Made by a program: the position numbers and the translations under genes. Shown here one piece after another: positions 1 to 6,455 of a DNA stretch of 64,000 nt; position 1 is the first letter of the stretch; every line of letters starts with the position of its first letter. This stretch comes from Methanohalophilus levihalophilus (GTDB lineage Archaea > Halobacteriota > Methanosarcinia > Methanosarcinales > Methanosarcinaceae), in assembly GCF_017874375.1 (NCBI RefSeq), contig NZ_JAGGLK010000001.1:635633-699632 (forward strand), written 5' to 3'. Under the pieces are notes generated by a model. The model was not told where the DNA came from. It did not search any database and saw only the letters and a program-made list of their open reading frames with translations.

Positions 1-323
1 CAGATGTTAAGGCAGAGCGTTTCGGGAAAAAACTTACCGAAAGTTATACGGTAAATGTGAGAAAGCCACTTACGGTTGTTTCCGAACACAAAGCAGATGA
101 TAAGTACCCCATTGTTTCTGCCGCTTCTATTGTTGCAAAAGTAACTCGCGACAGGCGTATTGAAGAGCTTAAGAAAAGTATTGGAAAAGATTTTGGAAGT
201 GGGTATCCATCTGACAGGAAAACAAAAGATTTTCTTGATAACTGGGTTAAAGAAAATGGAAGCCTGCCCGATTTTGTCCGCCATTCCTGGAAGACTGCCG
301 AGCAGTGCCTGGAAAACAAATAA
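1..323 (+). CDS. rnhB: Ribonuclease HII, C-terminal part (partial)
   Basis: The open frame enters from the left edge (first full codon at base 3) and ends TAA at 321-323, so the N-terminal half is outside the window. The visible 106 residues match the C-terminal part of archaeal RNase HII: a YPIVSAASIVAKVTRDR block, then GSGYPSD and the terminal FVRHSWKT segment. The enzyme cuts RNA in RNA/DNA hybrids at misincorporated ribonucleotides and replication primers. Its stop lies one base from the ancestral stop of the convergent purQ gene (324-326), so the two genes were tail to tail before the element at 334-9046 inserted. Confidence 0.9.
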   Translation, partial: DVKAERFGKKLTESYTVNVRKPLTVVSEHKADDKYPIVSAASIVAKVTRDRRIEELKKSIGKDFGSGYPSDRKTKDFLDNWVKENGSLPDFVRHSWKTAEQCLENK

Positions 324-356
324 TCACTTTATGTGTTCAACCATTGATTTGAACAT
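324..356 (-). pseudogene. Displaced original 3' end of purQ
   Basis: Read on the minus strand the bases continue the att core as codons for H-I-K followed by TGA (stop 326-324). Intact purQ on the other side of the element now ends H-C-TGA. The original chromosomal PurQ therefore most likely ended MVEHIK, and integration replaced the last two residues with a single Cys. This is a direct trace of site-specific integration. Confidence 0.8.
334..356. repeat. attL: left copy of 23-bp att core
   Basis: Identical to 9024-9046. The core is an imperfect palindrome: arm GTGTTCAA here (ATGTTCAA at the right copy), an 8-nt centre CCATTGAT, arm TTGAACAT. Two inverted arms around an 8-nt spacer is the usual architecture of a tyrosine-recombinase crossover site. 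Confidence 0.9.
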
Positions 357-588
357 CCTTGGGCTGGTGCTTGGGCCTGCCGACGCACGAAACATGAATC
401 GGCAGACCGATTAAAGTAAATTTTGGCAGGCCCTCGCGTTGACGCACGATGCACCGGCAAAGATAGATTGTTTCCAGTTCTATATATAAGCTTCCGCTAA
501 TTTTCCAAAGTTATATATATTGATAATTATATCGCTTTTTTTAGAGAGGTTTTGACGGACCTCTACTAGTTGAAGGAAAGTACGAAAC
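357..588. promoter_or_regulatory. Left end of element: inverted repeats and AT-rich promoter region
   Basis: No gene is visible. A perfect 9-bp inverted repeat, GGGCCTGCC (373-381) and GGCAGGCCC (425-433), encloses a smaller stem CTGCCGA/TCGGCAG (377-383/399-405). A 9-bp direct repeat GACGCACGA occurs at 382-390 and 441-449. These could be integrase arm sites or a replication/packaging signal. Two AT-rich TATA-like blocks (about 481-489 and 510-519) lie upstream of the first gene at 589. Confidence 0.5.
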
Positions 589-876
589 ATGACAGAAGAA
601 AACAAACAAACGGATAGCGTAAGCTTTGTAACGGCACGTGAAAAGCTCCTGAAAGCAATTCTTGACAATAGTAGTGAGACTCTTCTTTCCATGATAAAGG
701 AACACGGAAAGGACAGTCAAAAGTATGTAATGACTGATCATATTTTCCAGGTCATTAAAAAGGAATATGAGTTCCTGAGAGAGAAGAGGAAGCTCCGGGA
801 ATTCTGCCATGAAAATGGCCTGAGTCCTCTTGTCATCCTCGCACATGTTGAAGAACTGCAGGAGCTGAAGGTATGA
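589..876 (+). CDS. Small helical protein of the element (unknown)
   Basis: 95 aa, no family recognised. The sequence is charged and predicted helical, with a Lys/Glu-rich stretch around residues 60-75 (EKRKLREF), which suggests a small soluble, perhaps DNA- or protein-binding, early protein. A GAAGGA ribosome site precedes the ATG. It is the first gene of the leftmost operon. Its TGA (874-876) overlaps the ATG of the next gene (873-875) as ATGA, implying translational coupling. Confidence 0.7.
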   Translation: MTEENKQTDSVSFVTAREKLLKAILDNSSETLLSMIKEHGKDSQKYVMTDHIFQVIKKEYEFLREKRKLREFCHENGLSPLVILAHVEELQELKV

Positions 877-1028
877 GCAAAGTACCTCCCACATTTCTTG
901 AGTATATTGCAGAATGCGCTCAGGAATAGCTCGGTGCACTGGATTATGAAATCGTGAATGTACAGGAACAAGTCGACGCTGGTGACCGTGTCCTGAGTGT
1001 CGATCTCCGGATCCAGTTGGAGATGTGA
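873..1028 (+). CDS. Tiny element protein with in-frame TAG (candidate pyrrolysine), 51 residues
   Basis: ATG at 873 overlaps the upstream stop. Codon 19 (927-929) is TAG, and the frame then stays open to TGA at 1026-1028. Read with TAG as Pyl it gives a 51-residue acidic protein (MSKVPPTFLEYIAECAQE, then Pyl, then LGALDYEIVNVQEQVDAG and on). The final TGA overlaps a GTG (1025-1027) that starts the next gene, so both junctions are coupled only if TAG is read through. No homolog recognised. The alternative is a truncated 18-aa peptide or a decayed gene. Confidence 0.65.
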
Positions 1029-1150
1029 GCATGTGGATCGAATTCCTGCCGGAATATATGGAAGTGGAGGAGCTGCCCCCTCTCACCATAGATCAGGCAC
1101 TTCTGAGAATTGCGGAAAAGGTGAACGAGGCCACGAGGGGATCCCTGTGA
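1025..1150 (+). CDS. Small acidic element protein, 41 aa
   Basis: Starts at GTG 1025 (overlapping the upstream TGA) or ATG 1031, and ends TGA at 1148-1150. Acidic N-terminal half with an EVEELPP segment, then a short helix (DQALLRIAEKVNEA). Function unknown. The stop overlaps the next ATG (1150-1152), continuing the chain of overlapping genes. Confidence 0.6.
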   Translation: MSMWIEFLPEYMEVEELPPLTIDQALLRIAEKVNEATRGSL

Positions 1151-1365
1151 TGAGGAAGTGGACTGACGAGGAAACGGATACTTTGAAAGAGCTATATCAA
1201 AGCTCTCCGCTCAAGGTTTCGGAAATCGGGGAACAACTTTCCAGGACAAAGTACAGCATCTACGGAAAGGCCAGATCCTTGCAGATTCGCAGGTCTTCAA
1301 TGAGGTTAAGGCGCCGTACGTACCAGAGCTCAAAGCTCACTGATTTTTCTGCAGGAGTGGAATAA
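1150..1365 (+). CDS. Myb/SANT-like helix-turn-helix protein
   Basis: 71 aa. The N-terminal half (RKWTDEETDTLKELY, then VSEIGEQL and SIYGKARSL) has the spacing of a SANT/Myb or GcrA-like tri-helical DNA-binding domain, with Trp near residue 4. The C-terminal tail is very basic (RRSSMRLRRR). Likely a small transcriptional regulator of the element. I prefer ATG 1150 over longer frame extensions because it overlaps the stop of the preceding gene. Its TAA shares a base with the next ATG (1365). Confidence 0.7.
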   Translation: MRKWTDEETDTLKELYQSSPLKVSEIGEQLSRTKYSIYGKARSLQIRRSSMRLRRRTYQSSKLTDFSAGVE

Positions 1366-1577
1366 TGGCCCTGCAGCTTACCATGGAAGAAGCTGAGAGG
1401 TGGGCCGAGCTTCGGAACTTCAGCGCAAGAAGTTCCAGGAAAACCTCTCCTAAAAGAAAGGCAAAAGCACTCAAACTATACCATGTTTTCAACGGTAAAA
1501 AAAGGCGAGTGTGTGAGGAAATGCACATGAGTGTCGTTACTCTCAACAACATCCTCAAGGAAGAGGGGATCCAGTGA
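1365..1577 (+). CDS. Small HTH-like DNA-binding protein
   Basis: 70 aa and basic. A Lys/Arg-rich centre (KTSPKRKAKALKLY) is followed by a C-terminal helix-turn-helix-like segment (VCEEMHMSVVTLNNILKEEG) resembling the recognition part of transposase or regulator HTH domains. Overlaps its neighbours at both ends (TAATG at the start, GTGA at the end), so it is part of one translation unit. Exact role unknown. Confidence 0.65.
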   Translation: MALQLTMEEAERWAELRNFSARSSRKTSPKRKAKALKLYHVFNGKKRRVCEEMHMSVVTLNNILKEEGIQ

Positions 1578-2218
1578 CTGAGCTCAGAGCCTGCATTACT
1601 ACTCCTACTACTGTGCAAACAAACAGGATCCGGGGATATTCCCTGGATATCCTTTCTGAATTACAGAACACCGTCTTAACCGGCCCCGAAATTGCAGGAA
1701 AAATAGATCGAGGATATGCGTACACTAAAGTCTATCTTTATCGCTTGTACAATTATGGATGCATAGATCGGATCGAAAGATGGAGCTGGAAAATCACTCC
1801 GCTTGGCACTGAAATACTCTCTACTAATACTAATACTAAACTTGGTAACAGAAGAGTAACAGAAAAGGAACAGAAGAGTAACAGAAGAGTAACAGAAGAG
1901 TCCAATAAATCTTACACAACCGATTCCTCAAGACAACTCAATCTTTCCCTCTATACCTCCGATCCGGATGTCACAGAGCCAGAGAGAGTAGTAGTACTGG
2001 CACTGGCCAGTCACTATGAGAAAACTGGCGAGAAATACCGGTACTTCAGAGACATGTATGACTTCTGCGAACAGATCGAGATCTCAGCCGTAGGTATCAA
2101 TGAACTTCTTGCCAAGCTCAAGCAGGAAGGAGTGATCTACATTCGGCAGGAGAAAATGCTTGGAATGTGGAAAATAGGTTTAAAAGTTAACTTTGTAGAA
2201 CGCTTAACAATGTGTTGA
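1574..2218 (+). CDS. Two-winged-helix replication/regulatory-like protein
   Basis: 214 aa, starting at GTG 1574 inside the preceding stop. The N-terminal part (about 25-85) looks like a winged helix (SLDILSELQNTVLTGPEIAGKI, Trp-rich wing), and the C-terminal part (about 140-205) looks like a second one (ELLAKLKQEGVIYIRQ). They are joined by a low-complexity Asn/Thr/Arg/Glu linker encoded by imperfect repeats of GTAACAGAAGA (about 1845-1901). The arrangement resembles small archaeal plasmid/virus initiators or ORC-type winged helices, but there is no ATPase domain. Function uncertain. Confidence 0.55.
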   Translation: MTELRACITTPTTVQTNRIRGYSLDILSELQNTVLTGPEIAGKIDRGYAYTKVYLYRLYNYGCIDRIERWSWKITPLGTEILSTNTNTKLGNRRVTEKEQKSNRRVTEESNKSYTTDSSRQLNLSLYTSDPDVTEPERVVVLALASHYEKTGEKYRYFRDMYDFCEQIEISAVGINELLAKLKQEGVIYIRQEKMLGMWKIGLKVNFVERLTMC

Positions 2219-2236
2219 GGGGAACGGGGTTTTAAC

Positions 2237-3262
2237 ATGTATTTGTACTACGATGAATTCTTAGAAGAATGTGCAGCGAGGGATCTTGTTCCTCAAACCA
2301 TCGCAACGTATCGAAGCAATGTAGGCCTTTTTCTCCTGCACTTAACGCAGAATGGAAAAGATCCTCTGGATATCCAGATGAGCGATTTGCGTTCATTCCT
2401 GGTATATCTCAAAAATATGGATTATACCGTCGGGCGCCAGAGACGCAAGGGAGTTGCTCCGGCAACCCTCAAGGCCTATTTTACAGCGATATCCTCTTTC
2501 TATGACTTCCTTGTGTGGGAAAAATACATAGACTCAAACCCTGTGCCGATGTTCCGGAAAAGATACCTCAAGATCAAACTGCAGAGAGGAGGAGAAAATA
2601 GCAGGCAAGTTGTCAGCATTCCCGTGATGATGGAACTCCTGGAACGTGCTCTTCTTGAGAAAGATATTGTAGCCTGGGCCTACATGTTCTTTTCAGCCAA
2701 AACAGGAATGCGTAAAGGAGAGCTCCTTGCAATGAATCTCGCAGATCTGGATCTTGAGAAAATGGAATTCATAGTTCCTGGAAAAGCCAAAAGGACAAAC
2801 CGTCGGGGATTCCTGGATGCTGAAACTGCCTATGTACTGCATCAATATCTGGAATGGAGAGAACCACGGGCAAGGGTTGACGATGCACTCTGGATATCTC
2901 CTGAAGGTTTCCGGATGAGCCGAAACGGACCTTATGACCTGGTCACTTATTACGCACAGCTTATTGGCATACATAATCCAGACGGGCCACTTATCCAGAA
3001 GTTCACTCCGCACTGTTTCAGGCATTTCTTTACAACTCACTTGAGACGTGCAGGCATGTCCCGCGAGTTCCGGATGGAGCTCCGGGGAGATGTCACCACA
3101 AAAGCCATGGATGACTATGACGACATCGAAACCGAAGAGCTTAGGCAGGCATACCTGCAGTATATTCCAAAGCTCTTGAGAATCGATTCAAAGCAGAGCA
3201 CATTGATACCATTTGCCCAGGAGGTGAGCTATGTCAATCCAGTTGGAGCTCTCGGAAGATGA
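2237..3262 (+). CDS. int: Tyrosine-family site-specific integrase
   Basis: 341 aa. The N-terminal SAM-like core-binding domain (about 1-105) is followed by a catalytic domain with Arg159 (TGMRKGEL), His259-x-x-Arg262 (HCFRHF) and nucleophile Tyr294 (DDYDDI), the standard R..HxxR..Y set. It should catalyse integration and excision at the 23-bp att core in purQ. A ribosome site (GAGGGGAACGGGG) precedes ATG 2237. The 3' end overlaps a 51-aa gene in another frame (3231). The domain layout resembles archaeal XerA/SNJ2-type integrases. Confidence 0.93.
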   Translation: MYLYYDEFLEECAARDLVPQTIATYRSNVGLFLLHLTQNGKDPLDIQMSDLRSFLVYLKNMDYTVGRQRRKGVAPATLKAYFTAISSFYDFLVWEKYIDSNPVPMFRKRYLKIKLQRGGENSRQVVSIPVMMELLERALLEKDIVAWAYMFFSAKTGMRKGELLAMNLADLDLEKMEFIVPGKAKRTNRRGFLDAETAYVLHQYLEWREPRARVDDALWISPEGFRMSRNGPYDLVTYYAQLIGIHNPDGPLIQKFTPHCFRHFFTTHLRRAGMSREFRMELRGDVTTKAMDDYDDIETEELRQAYLQYIPKLLRIDSKQSTLIPFAQEVSYVNPVGALGR

Positions 3263-3386
3263 AGCCAGAAAATTGCATCTGATTCTGCTAGGTACAAGCT
3301 ACGGTTTCTTACTTGCAAGACGTGACCATTATTTCCAATTTGTAAACAGAATTGCCAAACGTCTTGATCAGAAATTATCCCCCTGA
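3231..3386 (+). CDS. Small protein overlapping the integrase end
   Basis: 51 aa, ATG at 3231 with GAGGTG just upstream, stop TGA 3384-3386; the first 32 bases overlap int. The sequence has an acidic start, then HLILLGTSYGFLLARRDHYFQF and a basic end. Such a small basic protein next to an integrase could be an excisionase or recombination directionality factor, but I see no clear HTH and the role is a guess. Confidence 0.5.
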   Translation: MSIQLELSEDEARKLHLILLGTSYGFLLARRDHYFQFVNRIAKRLDQKLSP

Positions 3387-3444
3387 CAGGATCCTATCAA
3401 TCTGATAGTTTCTGATGAAAATTGATATAAAATTTTTTACCTTT

Positions 3445-3476
3445 GTGTTCCGACCTCAATCGGAACACCGTTTTTT
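3445..3476 (+). terminator. Intrinsic-type terminator after int
   Basis: Perfect 9-bp stem GTGTTCCGA (3445-3453) and TCGGAACAC (3460-3468), 6-nt loop, then a run of six T. It separates the integrase operon from the structural-like genes. Confidence 0.75.
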
Positions 3477-3480
3477 ACAA

Positions 3481-3513
3481 TGTTATTTTTGGGGTTAATT
3501 ATCGTTATTTTCG
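3481..3513 (+). promoter_or_regulatory. Repeated promoter/operator motif, copy 1
   Basis: GGGGTTAATTATCGTTATTT at 3491-3510, preceded by GTTATTTTT, lies 40-60 bases before the HTH gene at 3552. Close relatives occur before two other operon starts of the element (4571-4603 and 7933-7972). The TTAATTAT part could be the TATA box, and the conserved flanks suggest a shared regulator. Confidence 0.6.
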
Positions 3514-3551
3514 ATATCTACAAAAGTACAAGTCATCAATTTGACTCTTGT

Positions 3552-3803
3552 ATGGTACTTGCACTAGACTTGCAGAAACAAATTCTTGACTTGTACCTGG
3601 ATGGAAAGAAAGCATACGCTATTTCCCAGGAACTTAAAATCAATTACAGGACTGCGAAAAAGTACACTGATCGCCTTGACCTTGTAATGGCCGAGATCAG
3701 GACAGCTGTTGTATGTTGTATTTTCGATGAAATCAGAAAAAACCCTGAAAATTTCGTTGATTATTACATGCAAGTGCAAGACATGCAGGAGGAAAATACA
3801 TGA
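3552..3803 (+). CDS. HTH-domain protein (Sigma70-r4/terminase-small-like fold)
   Basis: 83 aa from ATG 3552; the frame is open further upstream, but this start sits below the repeated promoter motif. Residues 6-40 (LQKQILDLYLDGKKAYAISQ, then NYRTAKKY) form a helix-turn-helix like those of transposase N-termini and sigma-region-4 proteins. The C-terminal part is helical with CC and a Met/Gln/Glu tail. Probably a regulator, less likely a packaging subunit. Its TGA overlaps the next ATG (3800). Confidence 0.65.
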   Translation: MVLALDLQKQILDLYLDGKKAYAISQELKINYRTAKKYTDRLDLVMAEIRTAVVCCIFDEIRKNPENFVDYYMQVQDMQEENT

Positions 3804-4117
3804 AACAATTACCTGCCACAACTGAACAGGTTGAAAGGCCCAATGCTTCCACTGCAATGGTAGAAGACATCAAGAATAATTTTGGCATTGATGTGGGGGA
3901 AATTGCCGGATCCATTGCCAGGGATTACGTGAAAGAGAACGTCTTTGGAAGGAAGAGCACCACGCCTGCAGGCCGGTCCAAGTTTGCAAAGGCCTTGTTT
4001 GGGATATCCGAGTTCTTCAGGTCTGTCTGGTGGGTTCCTGCAGCGGCCTATGCTGCCATGATGCTGGTTGTGATTGCTGTCAGGCTTCTGGCTAATATTG
4101 CAGGTGTTGAAGTATGA
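3800..4117 (+). CDS. Membrane protein of the element, 105 aa
   Basis: The N-terminal two thirds are soluble with an alternating helical pattern. A membrane segment at about residues 78-100 (WWVPAAAYAAMMLVVIAVRLL) ends the protein. Candidate virion membrane protein. First of five genes in a row joined by ATGA overlaps (3800, 4114, 4194, 4271, 4351). Confidence 0.65.
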   Translation: MKQLPATTEQVERPNASTAMVEDIKNNFGIDVGEIAGSIARDYVKENVFGRKSTTPAGRSKFAKALFGISEFFRSVWWVPAAAYAAMMLVVIAVRLLANIAGVEV

Positions 4118-4197
4118 CCTTCCATGAAGCAAAAGTATAGCTCTCCGTGATGACACTCTGTTTCCTGGGAGGAATTCTTGTGGGGTTGAGTCTATGA
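4114..4197 (+). CDS. Membrane microprotein with in-frame TAG (candidate pyrrolysine), 27 residues
   Basis: ATG 4114 overlaps the upstream TGA. Codon 9 (4138-4140) is TAG, and the frame then reads LSVMTLCFLGGILVGLSL to TGA 4195-4197, which overlaps the next ATG (4194). With TAG as Pyl the product is one short membrane helix with a polar N-terminus. Terminating at TAG would leave an 8-aa peptide and break the chain of coupled starts. Function unknown; tiny virion membrane or holin-like protein is possible. Confidence 0.6.
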
Positions 4198-4274
4198 ATC
4201 GAATGGGGCTAATGCTGATTGTCGCATTTATTTGCGGAATGTAGACAGGGATAATGCTGGGAGTATGTCTATGA
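4194..4274 (+). CDS. Membrane microprotein with in-frame TAG (candidate pyrrolysine), 26 residues
   Basis: ATG 4194 overlaps the upstream stop. Codon 17 (4242-4244) is TAG, then TGIMLGVCL and TGA 4272-4274 overlapping the next ATG 4271. With TAG as Pyl, the amber residue sits in the middle of a glycine-rich hydrophobic helix (LMLIVAFICGM, Pyl, TGIMLGV). A cationic lysine derivative inside a membrane span would be unusual and interesting. Unknown function. Confidence 0.6.
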
Positions 4275-4354
4275 GCGATGATGAGGCGGATTTACTGTAC
4301 TACTTCATTGTGGTGCTTGTTATCGTTTTGTTTTTGATTGGAGGGAAGCTATGA
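4271..4354 (+). CDS. Membrane microprotein, 27 aa
   Basis: ATG 4271 to TGA 4352-4354. Acidic start MSDDEADLL, then one hydrophobic helix (YYFIVVLVIVLFLIGG). No TAG in this one. Same coupled series and probably the same class of small envelope or membrane-lysis protein as its neighbours. Confidence 0.6.
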   Translation: MSDDEADLLYYFIVVLVIVLFLIGGKL

Positions 4355-4560
4355 AGAAAGAAAAAGTATGCCTGACAGAAACTCAGATGGAGCATATAAT
4401 TGACGCTGCCAGGAATGAGCCGGGGGCATGTCCCAAGGCCAAGGATTTTGTCGAGAGCTTCAGGCCTACAAAAGAAAGCAATATTGTCCTGCAGGCAGTT
4501 GACAGGCATCTCGAAAAGAAAGCAAAAAAGCTAATCAGAGACTTCCAACGCTGGTTTTAA
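4351..4560 (+). CDS. Small soluble element protein, 69 aa
   Basis: Charged helical protein with two Cys (CLTETQ near residue 6, GACPKAKDF near 30) and a Lys-rich end (EKKAKKLIRDFQRWF). No family recognised. Starts in ATGA overlap with 4271-4354 and ends the operon at TAA, just before the second copy of the repeated promoter motif. Confidence 0.6.
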   Translation: MKKEKVCLTETQMEHIIDAARNEPGACPKAKDFVESFRPTKESNIVLQAVDRHLEKKAKKLIRDFQRWF

Positions 4561-4570
4561 TGTTGTTCAA

Positions 4571-4603
4571 CATTGTTATTGGGGTTAAATATCATTATTT
4601 TTG
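4571..4603 (+). promoter_or_regulatory. Repeated promoter/operator motif, copy 2
   Basis: GTTATTGGGGTTAAATATCA begins at 4575 and continues TTATTTTTG to 4603. It shares the GGGGTTAAwTATCrTTATTTT core with copy 1 and lies 66-90 bases ahead of the capsid-region operon (first ATG 4669). TTAAATAT is a plausible archaeal TATA box. Confidence 0.6.
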
Positions 4604-4668
4604 TTAAGTTTTTATTCTGATTTTCCCCTCTCGAAATTGAGACCTGGTAAAATCCAGGGAGGAATTTC

Positions 4669-4794
4669 ATGGCAAAAAAAGGCATGAATAAAGGATTACG
4701 CAAAGCGCAGTGCGTCCGGAAAAAGAAAGCACAGGGTAAATCCCTGGCGCAAGCCCGGAAGATCTGCAAGGTCAAGGGGGCCAAGAAAAGATGA
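4669..4794 (+). CDS. Very basic 41-aa protein (candidate genome-binding protein)
   Basis: ATG 4669 with GGGAGGA ribosome site. Close to half of the residues are Lys or Arg (MAKKGMNKGLRKAQCVRKKK and similar), with two Cys 18 residues apart. This composition suits a nucleoprotein that condenses DNA in a capsid. It opens the operon that contains the capsid-like gene, and its stop overlaps the next ATG (4791). Confidence 0.65.
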   Translation: MAKKGMNKGLRKAQCVRKKKAQGKSLAQARKICKVKGAKKR

Positions 4795-4913
4795 ATCAGA
4801 GTGAAATGGAAGTCAAGATCCTTGCCTTAGAGGAAAGGGTTGCAGCACTCGAAGGAAAAGCAGACGAACCCGTCACAGTCGATGTAGACAAGATCCTCGA
4901 GGAGGGTAAGTAA
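4791..4913 (+). CDS. Small acidic coiled-coil protein, 40 aa
   Basis: Heptad-like pattern MEVKILALEERVAALEGK followed by an acidic tail. Could be a scaffold or oligomerisation peptide. TAATG overlap with the next gene at 4913. No homolog recognised. Confidence 0.55.
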   Translation: MNQSEMEVKILALEERVAALEGKADEPVTVDVDKILEEGK

Positions 4914-5302
4914 TGGCACGCAGACCAATCGGAATAAGTGCAAAATGGCTGAAATACTTCCCACAGCTTGCCGCTGTCTATGCATTTTATGAGTATTATG
5001 CGGCTGTTGGAGTGGAAGGTATCAAGGCAGACCTGGAAGCTCTCACATTTGAAGGAATCAAAGCACAGGCACAGAATATTCTTTCAGGGCTTGCAGCATT
5101 CCTCATCGGTGATGTAATCGCTTCAAGAGTGAAAGACAAGTACATCAAAACAATTGTAAGGACAATTGCCTACTACGTAGGTGCAAAGCAGATTGCAGGA
5201 GCACTTGACGCAGGATCTACCGTATCCCGTCAGGTAGAAGCAACAAAGCCGGCAGTAACACACGGAGGCCCGGCAATATCAAACGCTATCAGGGGGTACT
5301 AA
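4913..5302 (+). CDS. Membrane-associated structural-like protein, 129 aa
   Basis: Alternates amphipathic and hydrophobic stretches: FPQLAAVYAFYEYYAAVGV (about 16-34), LSGLAAFLIGDVIA (about 60-75) and TIVRTIAYYVGAKQIAGAL (about 83-101). The C-terminus is polar (HGGPAISNAIRGY). It lies four bases ahead of the capsid-like gene. Compatible with a virion membrane protein; function not established. Confidence 0.65.
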   Translation: MARRPIGISAKWLKYFPQLAAVYAFYEYYAAVGVEGIKADLEALTFEGIKAQAQNILSGLAAFLIGDVIASRVKDKYIKTIVRTIAYYVGAKQIAGALDAGSTVSRQVEATKPAVTHGGPAISNAIRGY

Positions 5303-5306
5303 GTAA

Positions 5307-6095
5307 ATGGGATTCACTACAATAGCATTCTACGAATCAAGAGCAGGCACAACCGCACTCAGCAATGTTGCAGGCCTTGAAGATACGCATGTTGCCGTAA
5401 ATGGTGACAACATCACCGTACCGCCAAGATGGAACCAGCTCATAGCTGCATGGGGTGGAATGAGCAATGCAACAGATGTACTTGTAGCAGCTCGTCTTTC
5501 CTCACCATCCTTGCGTAAGACATCCCTGGTGGACCTTGCAAACCTTGAGGCAATCGCTGCAGGTGGAGCACTCCAGCCAAGCTCTCCAACTCCTATTGAC
5601 ATCTTCCTGCAGAGAGCTGTACAGCTCGTTTCAGGGGAATTCCTGAACTATCTGCAGGCATCAGATGGTACTACAGCTGCTAACCTCTGTACTGCTGTTG
5701 TGTTCCTGGGAGATGGAAATTATGGCAATCCGTATGCTGGGAGGCCTATCCAGACTGTCAGGGCTACTTCATCCACAACCCTTACAGCAAACAAATGGTC
5801 TGCATGCACACTGACACTTGATCAGCAGCTGGAGTCCGGAAGTTATGCAATCGTGGGAATGAGAGCTCAGTCTGCAGGCGCAAAGGCTGCCAGGCTTATT
5901 ATGCAGGAAACTCCTGCACGTCCTGGCTGTATTGCCTATGACAGCAACGCTGACATTGAACACCCAATGTTCCGCAACGGAAACCTTGGTGTATGGGGTA
6001 CTTTCGTGCACACTGCAATCCCTCAGGTTGAATTCCTGAGTTTGTCTGCAGACACCAGCGAGACTGTATTCCTGGACATTGTGAAGATAGGCTAA
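5307..6095 (+). CDS. Putative major capsid protein (double-jelly-roll candidate), 262 aa
   Basis: No signal peptide or membrane helix. The sequence is rich in beta-prone stretches, Gly, Ala, Ser and Thr. Its second half holds SGSYAIVGMRAQSAGAKAAR, a RPGCIAY turn and GNLGVWGTF, a pattern I associate with small double-jelly-roll capsid proteins of PM2-like viruses (about 270 aa), but this is from memory and not tested. It is the longest gene apart from int and sits among tiny membrane proteins, as a capsid gene would. A hairpin with T-run overlaps its stop. Confidence 0.6.
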   Translation: MGFTTIAFYESRAGTTALSNVAGLEDTHVAVNGDNITVPPRWNQLIAAWGGMSNATDVLVAARLSSPSLRKTSLVDLANLEAIAAGGALQPSSPTPIDIFLQRAVQLVSGEFLNYLQASDGTTAANLCTAVVFLGDGNYGNPYAGRPIQTVRATSSTTLTANKWSACTLTLDQQLESGSYAIVGMRAQSAGAKAARLIMQETPARPGCIAYDSNADIEHPMFRNGNLGVWGTFVHTAIPQVEFLSLSADTSETVFLDIVKIG

Positions 6096-6108
6096 GCCTA
6101 TCTTTTTT
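6084..6108 (+). terminator. Terminator/attenuator built into the capsid-gene stop
   Basis: AAGATAGGC (6084-6092), loop TAA which is the stop codon itself (6093-6095), GCCTATCTT (6096-6104), then T residues to 6108. This would limit transcription beyond the capsid-like gene and allow high expression of that protein relative to later genes. Confidence 0.75.
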
Positions 6109-6128
6109 CCTTTTCCGGAGGCAAAGCC

Positions 6129-6455
6129 ATGGGGAAGAAACCAATCGTGTGGAGTCGTCCGGATTCCTCTGGGAAACGGACGGACATCACCTCTGAAAGG
6201 ACAAATTTGTCCAGGAAACAAAAGGAAGCACTGGCCAACGGCGGAAGTGTCAAAAGGAAACAGAAAACAGAGGACACTGCTCCTGTAACTTCCGGTCCAG
6301 CTTCAAGCTCCGGAAGCTCCGGCAAAGAGTATGTTTTCGAATTCTCAAGGCCTATCAGCTCACGGGCTGCAAAGTATGCAGGCAAGCTGGCGAAGCTCCT
6401 TGGAGGGAAACAGGCCTACATTGAGGACCAGACAAAGCTAGTGGTGGTGATGTAA
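6129..6455 (+). CDS. Basic two-part element protein, 108 aa
   Basis: The N-terminal half is basic and disordered (SERTNLSRKQKEALANGGSV), a Ser/Gly-rich linker follows at about 58-70, and the C-terminal half (EYVFEFSRPISSRAAKYAGK) looks folded. Ribosome site GGAGG precedes ATG 6129. Possible minor capsid or DNA-associated protein; not recognised. The next gene starts directly after its TAA. Confidence 0.6.
   Translation: MGKKPIVWSRPDSSGKRTDITSERTNLSRKQKEALANGGSVKRKQKTEDTAPVTSGPASSSGSSGKEYVFEFSRPISSRAAKYAGKLAKLLGGKQAYIEDQTKLVVVM

Noticed and set aside
541..1089. 182-codon minus-strand frame opposite the first element genes
   Set aside because: The plus-strand genes are linked by stop/start overlaps and have ribosome sites. 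The minus frame has unnatural composition.
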